This document shows positions 11,220 to 19,602 of a stretch of 64,000 nucleotides of DNA, in pieces. Position numbers and translations under genes: made by a program. The DNA is taken from positions 501,104,536 to 501,168,535 of the forward strand of contig NC_085137.1 of the NCBI RefSeq assembly GCF_035046485.1, read 5' to 3'. Under the pieces are notes generated by a model that made no database searches, was not told the origin of the DNA, and was given only the letters and a program-made list of their open reading frames with translations. This DNA comes from Aedes albopictus (Eukaryota > Arthropoda > Insecta > Diptera > Culicidae). Numbering within the stretch: position 1 is the stretch's first letter; each line of letters begins with the position of its first letter.

Positions 11220-11573
11220 TTAGATAAGCAGATGCATTTGCTACTAGACGGCGTAATAGTACTTTCATACTCCCTGTGGTAGACACAGTATTGCACTGGA
11301 AGCACGACTGAGTGCGCACTCAACGAATTTTTGTGTGCACATTTTCTGTGCGCACAGAATGTGCACGCAGAAACTGAAAAACATGCTTGTTCTATCATTT
11401 GTATGAGCACTCATTTTGAGTGTGCCGCTGATGGATGCCAGAGAGTGAGCGGCTGGTTTGTGTGTGAAAAAAGTTGCGTAGTTCACCCTCGCTCTCGTTG
11501 GAAGTCGTGTGTAGAGTGTATGTTTTTTCTTCTCTCGTTTCGCACTGAGGAGCATGCCATCTCTGTCACCCGG

Positions 11574-11991
11574 TGTACGCCTTATTGTGAGTCTTTCTAA
11601 AATTTTCTTAGCGTGGGTTGGTCCCCCGAGTGAGTCCGTTGTTGACATCGTATCAAGGCTTGGCCGTTTTTGAGAGAGAGAATTCTCGCTCTCGGCGCTC
11701 GGGCCGAGAGCCGCTCCGAAAATTTTCGGTTGTCGGCCCTTTAAACGAGAGGACCAACAAATGAAAACAAAATTTTACCGTTGCTGGCCCATTTGGAGCA
11801 CGGGCTAATGAATGATTGGGAAAAAAAGCAATGATCGGCCGTTTTGAAGGTGGGGTTTATTCTGATAAGAGTAACGGTTAGGCGGGTGATGTTTGCACAG
11901 TATGTTACTGTTGGGGAATGCTATGGAAAGGTATCAAAATCGATTTGTTTACATTTTAGGGATAGGCCCTTTTCAAATGTAACGCGAGAGT
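11574..11991. other. Unassigned; start of a repeat also seen at 24.26 kb
   Basis: About 11,660-11,740 has short inverted words (ctcgctctcggcgctcgg, gggccgagagccg). The stretch gataggcccttttcaaatgt aacgcgagag near 11,960 matches 24,265-24,295, so an older repeat was present here before the hairpin MITEs entered it. Confidence 0.45.
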
Positions 11992-12041
11992 TGTGCTCAT
12001 TCTGCGAATGGAGTGACGTGAGAAAAGTCGGAGTCGTATAT
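11992..12041 (+). repeat. Single arm of the 190-bp hairpin MITE
   Basis: gtgctcattctgcgaatgga gtgacgtgagaaaagtcgga is one terminal arm without its partner, directly followed by a complete copy. Confidence 0.8.
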
Positions 12042-12231
12042 TTGTGCTCATTCTGCGAATGGAGTGACGTGAGAAAAGTCGGAGTCGTATATCGAGATGA
12101 GGAATCCACTCTCGAATAAAGTGACTCGCCGTGTAAATCAAATGGAGAGTCACCTCATTCGAGTCGAGATTTCTCACCTCGATATACGACTCCGACTTTT
12201 CTCACGTCACTCCATTCGCAGAATGAGCACA
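12042..12231. mobile_element. 190-bp hairpin MITE, complete copy 1
   Basis: Begins tgtgctcattctgcgaatgg and ends with its reverse complement at 12,231. The interior (gaatccactctcgaat, gtgactcgccgtgtaaatca, cctcattcgagtcgagattt) is also nearly self-complementary, so the whole unit is one hairpin. Confidence 0.85.
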
Positions 12232-12233
12232 AT

Positions 12234-12372
12234 TGAGATGAGGAATCCACTCTCGAATGAAGTGACTCGCCGTGTAAATCAAATAGAGAGTCACCTCATT
12301 CGAGTCGAGATTTCTCACCTCGATATACGACTCCGACTTTTCTCACGTCACTCCATTCGCAGAATGAGCACA
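12234..12372. mobile_element. 190-bp hairpin MITE, copy lacking its left arm
   Basis: Starts inside the unit (gagatgaggaatccactctc) and runs to the right terminal arm ending gaatgagcaca, immediately after the complete copy. Confidence 0.8.
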
Positions 12373-12373
12373 A

Positions 12374-13190
12374 GTGATGACGTCAGCGTGCAAGCGCTCA
12401 TGCAGTGAAAAATCATGATCGCGGAGGTGGATAAATCCGAGGAATCCGATCACGTGAGTGAGAAATTTGATGCCTGTAACACAATCAATGAAAAAATCGA
12501 GTTATCTTACGTTAATCGATTTTGTTTACTAGTTTCCATGACTACAATGCAAAAGAAAAGAAAATAACAAGTGTTTGACATCTTATGTTATGCAAGTACA
12601 CATTTTTGAAGATTTTCAGAAATAATTGGGTTACTTTGATAATTTTACATTTACATTTACATTTATCTACACAAAATTTGCTATAAAATAAGGGATTGCG
12701 AATTACAGGAAAAATTTCAAAATCCTTATAAATTGAGCATTTTTGAAAAATTTGGCGAAAAAAGGCGATATTTTAACCTTTGTCAAATATATAAAATCAG
12801 CTTTGATGACCTAAACTCCCTCCAAACTTTATTTGCGAGACCCAGAACTATGATTAACTTTGATTGATGACTTTTATTTCTTTTATTTTTCAACTCATAT
12901 TAGCATTTTTTAATAAAAATACCAAAAATCGTCCATTTTTCATAAAACCGATGCGTGAAACCTCTAAATATTTTTTGATTGAGTTTTCATGTATGGAATT
13001 ATTGTTGCTAGGACCGTAATCTATCATTCTAAAGGTGAACAAGTTAACTTTTTGACACTTTTTCTATTTTGGAACACCCTATTGTATATATAACCTTGGA
13101 ATAAAGCAGTAATTAACCCCTCTAGAGCTCTCTAGAGCATCATCGATTTTCGACGAACTTGAGACAAACGGAATGGGAGCTTGCACAGTT
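12374..13190. other. Unassigned A+T-rich sequence
   Basis: No coding frame of interest. The stretch near 12,430-12,490 (gatcacgtgagtgagaaatt tgatgcctgt) has a partner near 25,225-25,260, so part of it belongs to a dispersed repeat. Confidence 0.4.
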
Positions 13191-13379
13191 GAGCTCATTC
13201 TGCGAATGGAGTGACGTGAGAAAAGTCGGAGTCGTATATCGAGGTGAGAAATCTCGACTCGAATGAGGTGGCTCTCCATTTGATTTACACGGCGAGTCAC
13301 TTCATTCGAGAGTGGATTCCTCATCTCGATACACGACTCCGACTTTTCTCACGTCACTCCATTCGCAGAATGAGCACAA
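13191..13379. mobile_element. 190-bp hairpin MITE, complete copy 2
   Basis: Same structure as 12,042-12,231: left arm gagctcattctgcgaatgga, right arm ending gaatgagcaca, with a self-complementary centre. Confidence 0.85.
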
Positions 13380-13385
13380 GTGACG

Positions 13386-13545
13386 TCACTTTTTATCTCC
13401 TTCTCTTTCTCTCCTACGGCGTCGGCCCATATCCGAGTAAACATTGCCCTCAAAATTTTGAGGGCAATGTTTACTTTTTGTATGAGAATTTGCGAGGTTA
13501 TGTTTTTGGTGCAAGCCTCTATCAGATGAATATGATGCAATAGTT
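13386..13545. repeat. Fragment of a repeat shared with 24.3-24.65 kb, with a 38-bp perfect palindrome
   Basis: The segment from ctacggcgtcggcccat through gaggttatgtttttggtgca agcctct matches 24,315-24,640 in order. At 13,437-13,474 the DNA is a perfect 38-bp palindrome centred on caaaattttg. The related site at 24,565-24,595 is imperfect. Confidence 0.7.
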
Positions 13546-13553
13546 TTTAGAAT

Positions 13554-13742
13554 TGTGCTCATTCTGCGAATGGAGTGACGTGAGAAAAGTCGGAGTCGTA
13601 TATCGAAGTGAGGAATACCGTCTCGAATGAAGTGACTCCCCGTGTAAATCAAATGGAGAGTCACCTCATTCGAGTCGAGATTTCTCACCTCGATATACGA
13701 CTCCGACTTTTCTCACGTCACTCCATTCGCAGAATGAGCACA
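13554..13742. mobile_element. 190-bp hairpin MITE, complete copy 3
   Basis: Left arm tgtgctcattctgcgaatgg; right arm ends gaatgagcaca at 13,742. The sequence differs from the other copies by scattered substitutions (gaataccgtctcgaatga). Confidence 0.85.
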
Positions 13743-14405
13743 TATGACTGTAATCCTATTAGGTAAACCCAACTCCCAACTACTTGTTCCAATAGTGCAA
13801 CTATTGATAAACAATCAAAATACTATTGATTTACAACTAACATTTTTTCGTTGATTTCGAAAAATTTGACCAATTTGCAATAACTTTTTTTCAAGCACTT
13901 TTTTCGGAAACGCTTTCTTGGCATAGAAATAGTCGTTCAAAGTCGTGAAAAGGAAAGGGTTAACATAAGCATAGGTACATCACTTGATAACAGAGTTCTT
14001 GTGCGGCTTCAGAGTGAAAGTGTAGCTAATTGACTGTAGATCTCGTTGCGGAAATGTTGATTACCTACGGAAGTACGTTTGGAAAATATGCGACAAGTGA
14101 TACCTATTTTGATTTGCTTTGCTGTGAGGTGCCGGGAATCAACGTGGGTGCCCAAGTAGTTCGAAACCCTAAACCTCTAGCTCGTTGAGCACTGCCTTGG
14201 ATTAGAAACAAAATATCAGTGAAGCTTCAGAATAACAAGCGCAGCCAATGCCGAGCTTTTTAAGTTTGAGTTGTTCCATATAAAGTTGAAATACCCTAGT
14301 CTTGGCGTGTTCGGATCGATTGCAAAGTCCGATATAAATTATTCAAATATTACAGAACATATTATTAACCGCTCAACATAGAAACCTAACGACTTACCTG
14401 GTGTT
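13743..14405. other. Unassigned; probably holds the DDX54 3' UTR intron and end
   Basis: No separate gene is seen. On the minus strand a strong splice donor (cag|gtaagtc) lies at 14,398/14,397, eight bases past the DDX54 stop codon. This suggests a 3' UTR intron running into this stretch; the acceptor and poly(A) site were not identified. Confidence 0.4.
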
Positions 14406-17027
14406 CTACTTCTTCTTCGACTTGGCCATCTTCTTGCCGAGCGACTTCTTCTTCCGGGCCAAATTGCGCAACCGAGCGGTCTTCTCCTTCGCGAGCTTGG
14501 TCTCCTTCTGTATCCGCTGCTTGACGATCTGATCGGCCGACTTCAGACCCAGATCGCGCTGCTTCTTCTGATCCAGCTTGGCGTTGTGCCGTCCCCAGTG
14601 CGTATGCGGATAGTCGTTCTTCTGCACGGACACGGCGGCATCTTCGCCGTCGCTGGCATCACTGTCCTGCCGTTGGCGCGCCATCTGTTCGTCAACCTTG
14701 GTACGCTCCTTCCACTTGTCGTACCGACCGGTTTTGTACGAAGCCGCAATCCAGACGCCGTGTTCCGTGCGAATCTTGCCGGCCTTGGGATTGACCACGT
14801 TGACCATCTTCTTTTTCTTGCGATCCCACTTTTGCAACCGCTGATGGGACCGCTGATCTTCGGCCGTGTCTCCGATAACGGATAACTCGGCCGAATTGGC
14901 CTCCTTGGCGAAGCTGTTGATCGCATAACCGTCCTCCTCGACGTGATCCTTGGACTGATAGGCGATAAAGTTCTCATCATCTTTGATGGGTTTGCGTTTC
15001 TTTTTCCTCGGATGTTCTTCCTCGTCGTCTGGCACACTGGCTGCCGAGGCCTTTTTCTGCTCCTCCAGCTCCAGTTCCAGCAGTTTCTGTTTGTGTTTTT
15101 CGATTTTAATGGTATCTTTGCTGCGCTTCTCGGCCATCACCACCACCTCCTTGGCGTGGTTCTTGGGGTTCAGCTCGAAAATGGTCGACTGCGGCCGGTA
15201 GCTTTTCATCTGGGCGAGGAAACTACTGCGGAATTCATCCGGGTCCACAGTCGGTTGCTTTTTCTAGAAAAGATAATAAGGACGTAATTGTTAAATTGAC
15301 TCAGACAAATCATGCGTGGAATTATGAACTCAATTCTTACCTGATCAGCAGCAGCCTTTTTCCCTTTCTTCTTCAGCTTGACGACCTTCTTGTCCTCGTT
15401 CAGCTTCTCCATCACCTTGCCGAAATCTTCCAGCACTTGCAGCTCCCCTATCTTGAACTGCTTAGCCTTCTTGTTGGCGCTGGCTGAAGCCGCCGGCCGA
15501 GTCACAATGTACTGCTTATATGCGTTGTTACTGATGCGGAACGCCGTGGCCAGATCGATGTGCTTGACGTAATCTAGTATCAGCTGATGTTCCGCTTCGA
15601 CCATATCCGGTGGAGCCAATCCGATCCGGCGTGTGTCGTTCAGCACCAGCGGCCGCGTGAGGAACATGTGCAGGTCGATCATGTGCGCGATATCGTCGTT
15701 GGAGAAGATGTTGAAGGCGGTTCCACTGCGGCCAGCACGGGCACAACGACCCACCCGATGGACGAACAGCTTCGGTTTTCCCGGAAAGTGCACATTCACC
15801 ACGTAGTCCAGCGAAGGAATGTCCAGTCCACGGGCGGCAATGTCTGTGACAACCAGGACGTTCACCTTCTTCATGGTGAACTTGGCCGTGTTGATCTTAC
15901 GTGCCGAGGCGTCCAGACTCGAGAAGACGTAGGTGTTTGAAATTCCCGCTCGGGTCAGTATCTGAAAAGAAAAGATCATGTAAATTTACTAATGAGGCAG
16001 CGAGGCAGACCAACATTCCTAGGAACGGTAAAATAAATTCCTTGATTTCCTAGGACATATGTAGTACCTTCGTGCATGTCACACTATATTTATACATATG
16101 ACTAAAATTATGTTACCATAATGTTCAATGACGTACCAAAGAAATCAACTCGACGTGATGCTGTGTGCCGGCGAACAGCACGGTTTGGGCCCCTTTAGGA
16201 ATCACCTCCCGGAGCAAAATCAACAGGGTGGCATACCGTTCGTCCGGCCTACAGTAGATAAATTTCAAATCCAGCGCCTCCGGAATCTTCGATTCCACAT
16301 CCAGTCGAATCAGCGTGGGATCGCTCAGGCCCGCCTTGGCAAAGTCCACCATCAGCTTGGGCAGTGTGGCACTAAACAACACCATCTGCCGCGCCTCCGG
16401 CAATCTCCGCAGTGTCTCCGTCAGCTGCTCACCGAATCCCATCTCGAACAAGCGATCCGCCTCGTCAAACACGCAGTACTGCACCGCCGACAGCTTCAGA
16501 TCCATCTCCACACACAAGTGCAGGAACCGACCGGGTGTGGCCACAATTATATCCGGCAGCGTATGAATGGCCGCAAACTGCGAATCCATCGAGTCCCCTC
16601 CCAGCACCAGAATCGTCTTCAAGTCCGTGAACTTCCCGAGCTGCTTGATAAATTTAAACGTCTGAATGGCCAATTCTCTCGTCGGAGTCAAAATCAGCGC
16701 ACGAGCACCACCGGACTTGATCTCCCGCTGCTTCAGCTTCTCAAACAACGGAATCAAAAAACAACCCGTCTTTCCCGATCCTGTCTTAGCCATAGCAACC
16801 ACATCACGGCCCTCCAGAATCAGCGGCACGGTTTTACGCTGAATCGGTGTTGGCACCTTGTAGCCCATCTTCAGAATGGCCTTCAGGATCGGCATGCTCA
16901 GGCCCATGGCCTGAAATCCTCCGCCCTTCTTCTTCTTACCCTTCCGCGAGTCGTCATCGTCGTCGAAGTCCAGATCGGCATTTTCGATCGAAAACCCCGG
17001 AAGAACGTTCGGATCTTCCGTATCCAT
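14406..17027 (-). CDS. DDX54: DEAD-box ATP-dependent RNA helicase, DDX54/Dbp10 type
   Basis: A nucleolar helicase family that remodels pre-60S ribosomal RNA; that role is family knowledge. Coding exons on the minus strand are 17,027-16,137, 15,961-15,341 and 15,263-14,406, giving about 789 residues. All splice sites follow GT-AG (gtacgt/ttcag and gtaaga/tctag) and all introns are phase 0 (175 and 77 bp). The first exon holds the Q motif ([19 protein letters not shown]), [25 protein letters not shown] and SAT. The second holds [10 protein letters not shown] and [13 protein letters not shown]. The third is a lysine-rich basic tail ending KSKKK, with [16 protein letters not shown], the Dbp10 C-terminal domain signature that separates it from other DEAD-box proteins. 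The ATG at 17,025-17,027 starts [11 protein letters not shown] before an acidic run. The gene lies wholly in the segment flanked by inverted transposons. Confidence 0.95.
15264..15340 (-). other. DDX54 intron 2 (77 bp)
   Basis: Minus-strand donor gtaaga follows GCTGATCAG. The acceptor cttttctag precedes AAAAAGCAACCG. The frame is preserved (phase 0). Confidence 0.9.
15962..16136 (-). other. DDX54 intron 1 (175 bp)
   Basis: Minus-strand donor gtacgt follows ATTTCTTTG. The acceptor cttttcag precedes ATACTGACCCGA. It sits between helicase domains 1 and 2. Confidence 0.9.
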
Positions 17028-17312
17028 TACGTTTCGGATGGACCACTGCCACTAATGACACTTTATCAACTGGTTTTGGGAGTTTTTGCGGGAAAACTTG
17101 AAAAAAATTGCGAAAATTCCCAAAAACGTGAAGAAACGCGACCGCTCGCTTCACCGGTAAACAAAAACACGTGTGGAAAGCTGGCTGACGTTTCGTGCTG
17201 CGGATTTTGTTATGTCGACTGCGATGGGTGGTGTCTTTTAGGTCGAGTATGAAAGGGGAGTGACACACGGCTATTACGGAAATTATGCGAAAGATCCGAA
17301 AGATAAATAATT
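17028..17312 (-). promoter_or_regulatory. Probable DDX54 5' UTR and promoter region
   Basis: About 285 bp between the DDX54 start codon and a MITE. No TATA box is evident. Assigned by position only. Confidence 0.4.
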
Positions 17313-17544
17313 CTGCATCAACATGTCTAAAGGGTCTAACTCGTTTTGTAAACAAACATTGTTTCTGTCGCTGTAGGGTCTATCTCGTTCCACCCACGCA
17401 TCTGGGGGCTGTTATCAGAAAGATCAAACTTCGCTCTTTCTGATAACGACCCCCAGATGCGTGGGTGGATCGAGATGAGCCCTACAGCGACAGAAACAAT
17501 GTTTGTTTACAAAACGAGTTAGACCCTTTAGACATGTTGATGCA
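17313..17544. mobile_element. 232-bp full hairpin MITE upstream of DDX54
   Basis: Begins ctgcatcaacatgtctaaag and ends with its reverse complement. The arms are about 108 bp with few mismatches (gtaaacaaacattgtttctg, cccacgcatctggggg), around a short loop near gatcaaacttcgctc. No coding capacity. It lies about 285 bp from the DDX54 start codon, so it could affect the promoter. Confidence 0.85.
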
Positions 17545-17599
17545 GTATTGTTTGCCGTGATTCCTATGCGACCTATTCAAATCAAACGTCAGATTTATA

Positions 17600-17970
17600 G
17601 CCTAGGACATTGCTTTTTGGCTCTTTTGAAGTTTTTGATATTTCGTGGCCTTTAAGAAATTCTATGCCTCCCGGAGTTCCTTTTGGGATTTCTTCTGGAC
17701 TTTTGTCAGGAATTGCTTCTGAAATTTGTTCAGAAACTCCTTCGTGGATATCTTCGGAAACTTCTTCCAGGATTCCTCTTGGAATTTATTCCGGGGAGTT
17801 CTTCTGGAATTCTTTCAGAAACTGCTTCCAGGATTTCTTCAGTAATTCTTTCCAGGATTCATCTAGGAACTATTTAATGGTTTCCTCTAAGAGTTCCACT
17901 TGGAATTCCTGCAGATCTTTCTGGTATTCTTCTGCAAATTTATTCTGGAATTCTTTCAGATCCCGCATAG
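17600..17970. repeat. Small block of degenerate GAATTCC minisatellite
   Basis: Irregular repeats of ggaattctttc, gattcctctt and cttccaggatt. Plus-strand frames read as serine/leucine/phenylalanine-rich low-complexity peptide with no domain. Confidence 0.65.
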
Positions 17971-18311
17971 AAAAATACTATTCATAGCATCGTTCATATT
18001 ACACGATTTCCATTGGTGCAATAATAACTATACAAGGACTAATCATTTTAATATGATTGGAGTTGAAAAATTTCAACAATTCAGAATTGTTCAAGTATCA
18101 TTGAACATATAATAATGATACGTTTAATAATATTTGAATAATATTTAATAATAGGATATACCAAAATTGCAGCGACAAAAATCATGTTTTTAACTTTTTT
18201 TCACTATATTTAGTATTTAACGGTTAAAAAAAGTCACTATAATTAGTATTTAACGGTTGGACAGTCGCGCTTTTTTGATCTCTTGTCGAGTTTCTTGTTT
18301 TCGATCGCTGC
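17971..18311. other. Unassigned A+T-rich leader of the broken LINE ORF
   Basis: Includes a direct repeat of agtatttaacggttaaaaaa near 18,210 and 18,250 (tagtatttaacggtt). Probably the 5' UTR of the retrotransposon whose ORF1 follows. Confidence 0.4.
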
Positions 18312-18617
18312 ATGTGTAAAATGTACGGTGGACGAAAAAACACATTAGCGGTTGACTTCAGTGTTCTCCCAATTCGTCCTGAAATTGGGAAAGTTCAAGA
18401 TTTTTTGGAGAAGGAAATAAGTCTTAAATATGCCGATGTCAGGAGCATACAGCTCCATCACATACGGAACTGTGTGCTCATTGAAATGGTTTCCACCGAA
18501 GTCGTGTGTCGCTACCAGTCAGATCATAATCTGAAGAGAACAATGGTTTGTAGCGGCAAAGCGTTTCGAATTCCGGTGCACGAAGATGGCGACGCTGTAA
18601 CCGTAACCGTTCGAATA

Positions 18618-18792
18618 CAAGGGGAATGACATATCCTTTTCTAACCGGAATATCCGCATTTATCCGTTTCTAACCGTCGCTAACCGTGTCTAACCGTTGG
18701 TCACTTAGCAGCTCGCTTAGCAACGGTTAGCGACGGTTAGAAACGGATAAATGCGGATATTCCGGTTAGAAAAGGATATGTCATTCCCCTTG
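18618..18792. mobile_element. 175-bp hAT-type hairpin MITE inside the ORF1
   Basis: The ends caaggggaatgac and gtcattccccttg are inverted, and the arms continue inward (ttttctaaccggaatatccg). ttcgaata occurs on both sides (18,610-18,617 and 18,793-18,800), an 8-bp duplication. A 10-bp duplication gttcgaatac with shorter ends is an equivalent reading. Confidence 0.9.
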
Positions 18793-19200
18793 TTCGAATA
18801 CTGGATTTGTCTCCGTCGGTTAGTGACAAAGCCATAATCGACTCTATGCTGAAATTTGGGGAGGTAATCTCTATAAGGGAAGAAAAATGGAAGCATTATT
18901 TCCCCGGCATGTCGAACGGAGTACGGGTACTCCGTATGAACTTATTCCGCGATATTCCTCCAATCATTACGATACAAAATGAAACTACAATGGTCGTTTA
19001 CCCAAACCAACCCAAATCACGAGGTCCATCCCAGCCGACAGAGAAGCGCACGGATTCATACACCGTTGACAATATTCCATCAGCAGCATCACCATCATTA
19101 TCATCAGCCGATGGTTTGTTTGATCACACCGATTTCCCACAAATAAACCAGCAGCGCAAATCATCACCTACTCTACCGAGTGCACCATTACGCGTACCTA

Positions 19201-19436
19201 CACTCAGCGAAAAAACTAACGAAATTCATCAAAATAGCTTATGATTTTTTGCCATAAATGATTCTTATGGATGCCATAAGCATAACTTATGAAAACTAGT
19301 TTTCATAAGTTATCCTTATGGCATGACATAAGAAAATCTTATGAAAATGAATTTTCATAAGATTTCCCTCATGGCATTCATATAGCTCAATTATGGCAAG
19401 AATCTTATGAACTTCCTAAGATTTTTTATTTGCGTG
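19201..19436. mobile_element. TA-flanked MITE inside the ORF1
   Basis: Starts cactcagcgaaaaaac, ends ttttttatttgcgtg. TA at 19,199-19,200 and 19,437-19,438. Interior inverted pairs such as cttatggatgccataagc and gaaaactagttttc. No coding capacity. Confidence 0.8.
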
Positions 19437-19586
19437 TACGACTGAGGAAGGAAAACAGAACGACGACGGCTGGACCGACATTAATGACCAGGGATTGGCG
19501 GCATGCACCGTGCGGTGCGAAAAAAGCGTGTGTTTCACACAATCGCAAGTGCTCGTCTCCCGTTTTGCCGAGAGACAAGAGACGTA

Positions 19587-19602
19587 CACTCAGGAAAATT
19601 GC
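19587..19602. mobile_element. Start of the MITE cut by copy B (rest at 4,272-4,515)
   Basis: cactcaggaaaattgc, preceded by TA, runs straight into the transposon TIR. Its last nine bases (19,594-19,602) are the reverse complement of 4,507-4,515. Confidence 0.7.

Larger units (their letters stand above)
8384..11565. mobile_element. 3.18-kb hAT-like element with 8-bp TSD tcacccgg
   Basis: The left end cagggatggcatg (8,384) is preceded by tcacccgg (8,376-8,383). The right end catgccatctctg (to 11,565) is followed by tcacccgg (11,566-11,573). CAG...CTG ends and 8-bp duplications are hAT hallmarks. A short relative with the same ends is at 43,698-44,190. Inside are cys/cag-rich subterminal sequence (8,399-8,640 and about 11,280-11,550), an inverted cluster of a ~170-bp unit (8,771-8,995 and 10,137-11,045) and a Harbinger-type MITE (11,050-11,219). 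No hAT transposase frame was recognised, so it appears non-autonomous. The left TSD and TIR overlap the 24-bp SINE duplication, so the SINE came later. Confidence 0.8.
18312..19585 (+). pseudogene. LINE ORF1 (gag-like) broken by MITE insertions
   Basis: Three coding segments in one logical frame: 18,312-18,617, about 18,801-19,200 and about 19,439-19,585. The first encodes MYGGRKNTLAVDFSVLP and a nucleic-acid-binding-like region. The second includes SDKAIIDSMLKFGEVISIR and GMSNGVRVLRM. The third reads EEGKQNDDGWTDINDQGL. Removing the MITE at 18,618-18,792 with one copy of its TSD, and the MITE at 19,201-19,436 with its TA, keeps the frame open across each junction. So the ORF was intact when they inserted. 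A third MITE entered at 19,587. It resembles ORF1 of mosquito non-LTR elements, but the clade is uncertain; no zinc knuckle or RT remains nearby. It is within the inverted segment. Confidence 0.7.

Noticed and set aside
16128..17252. 374-codon open frame on the plus strand
   Set aside because: It lies antisense over DDX54 exon 1, whose helicase motifs are on minus. The plus frame has no domain and odd composition.
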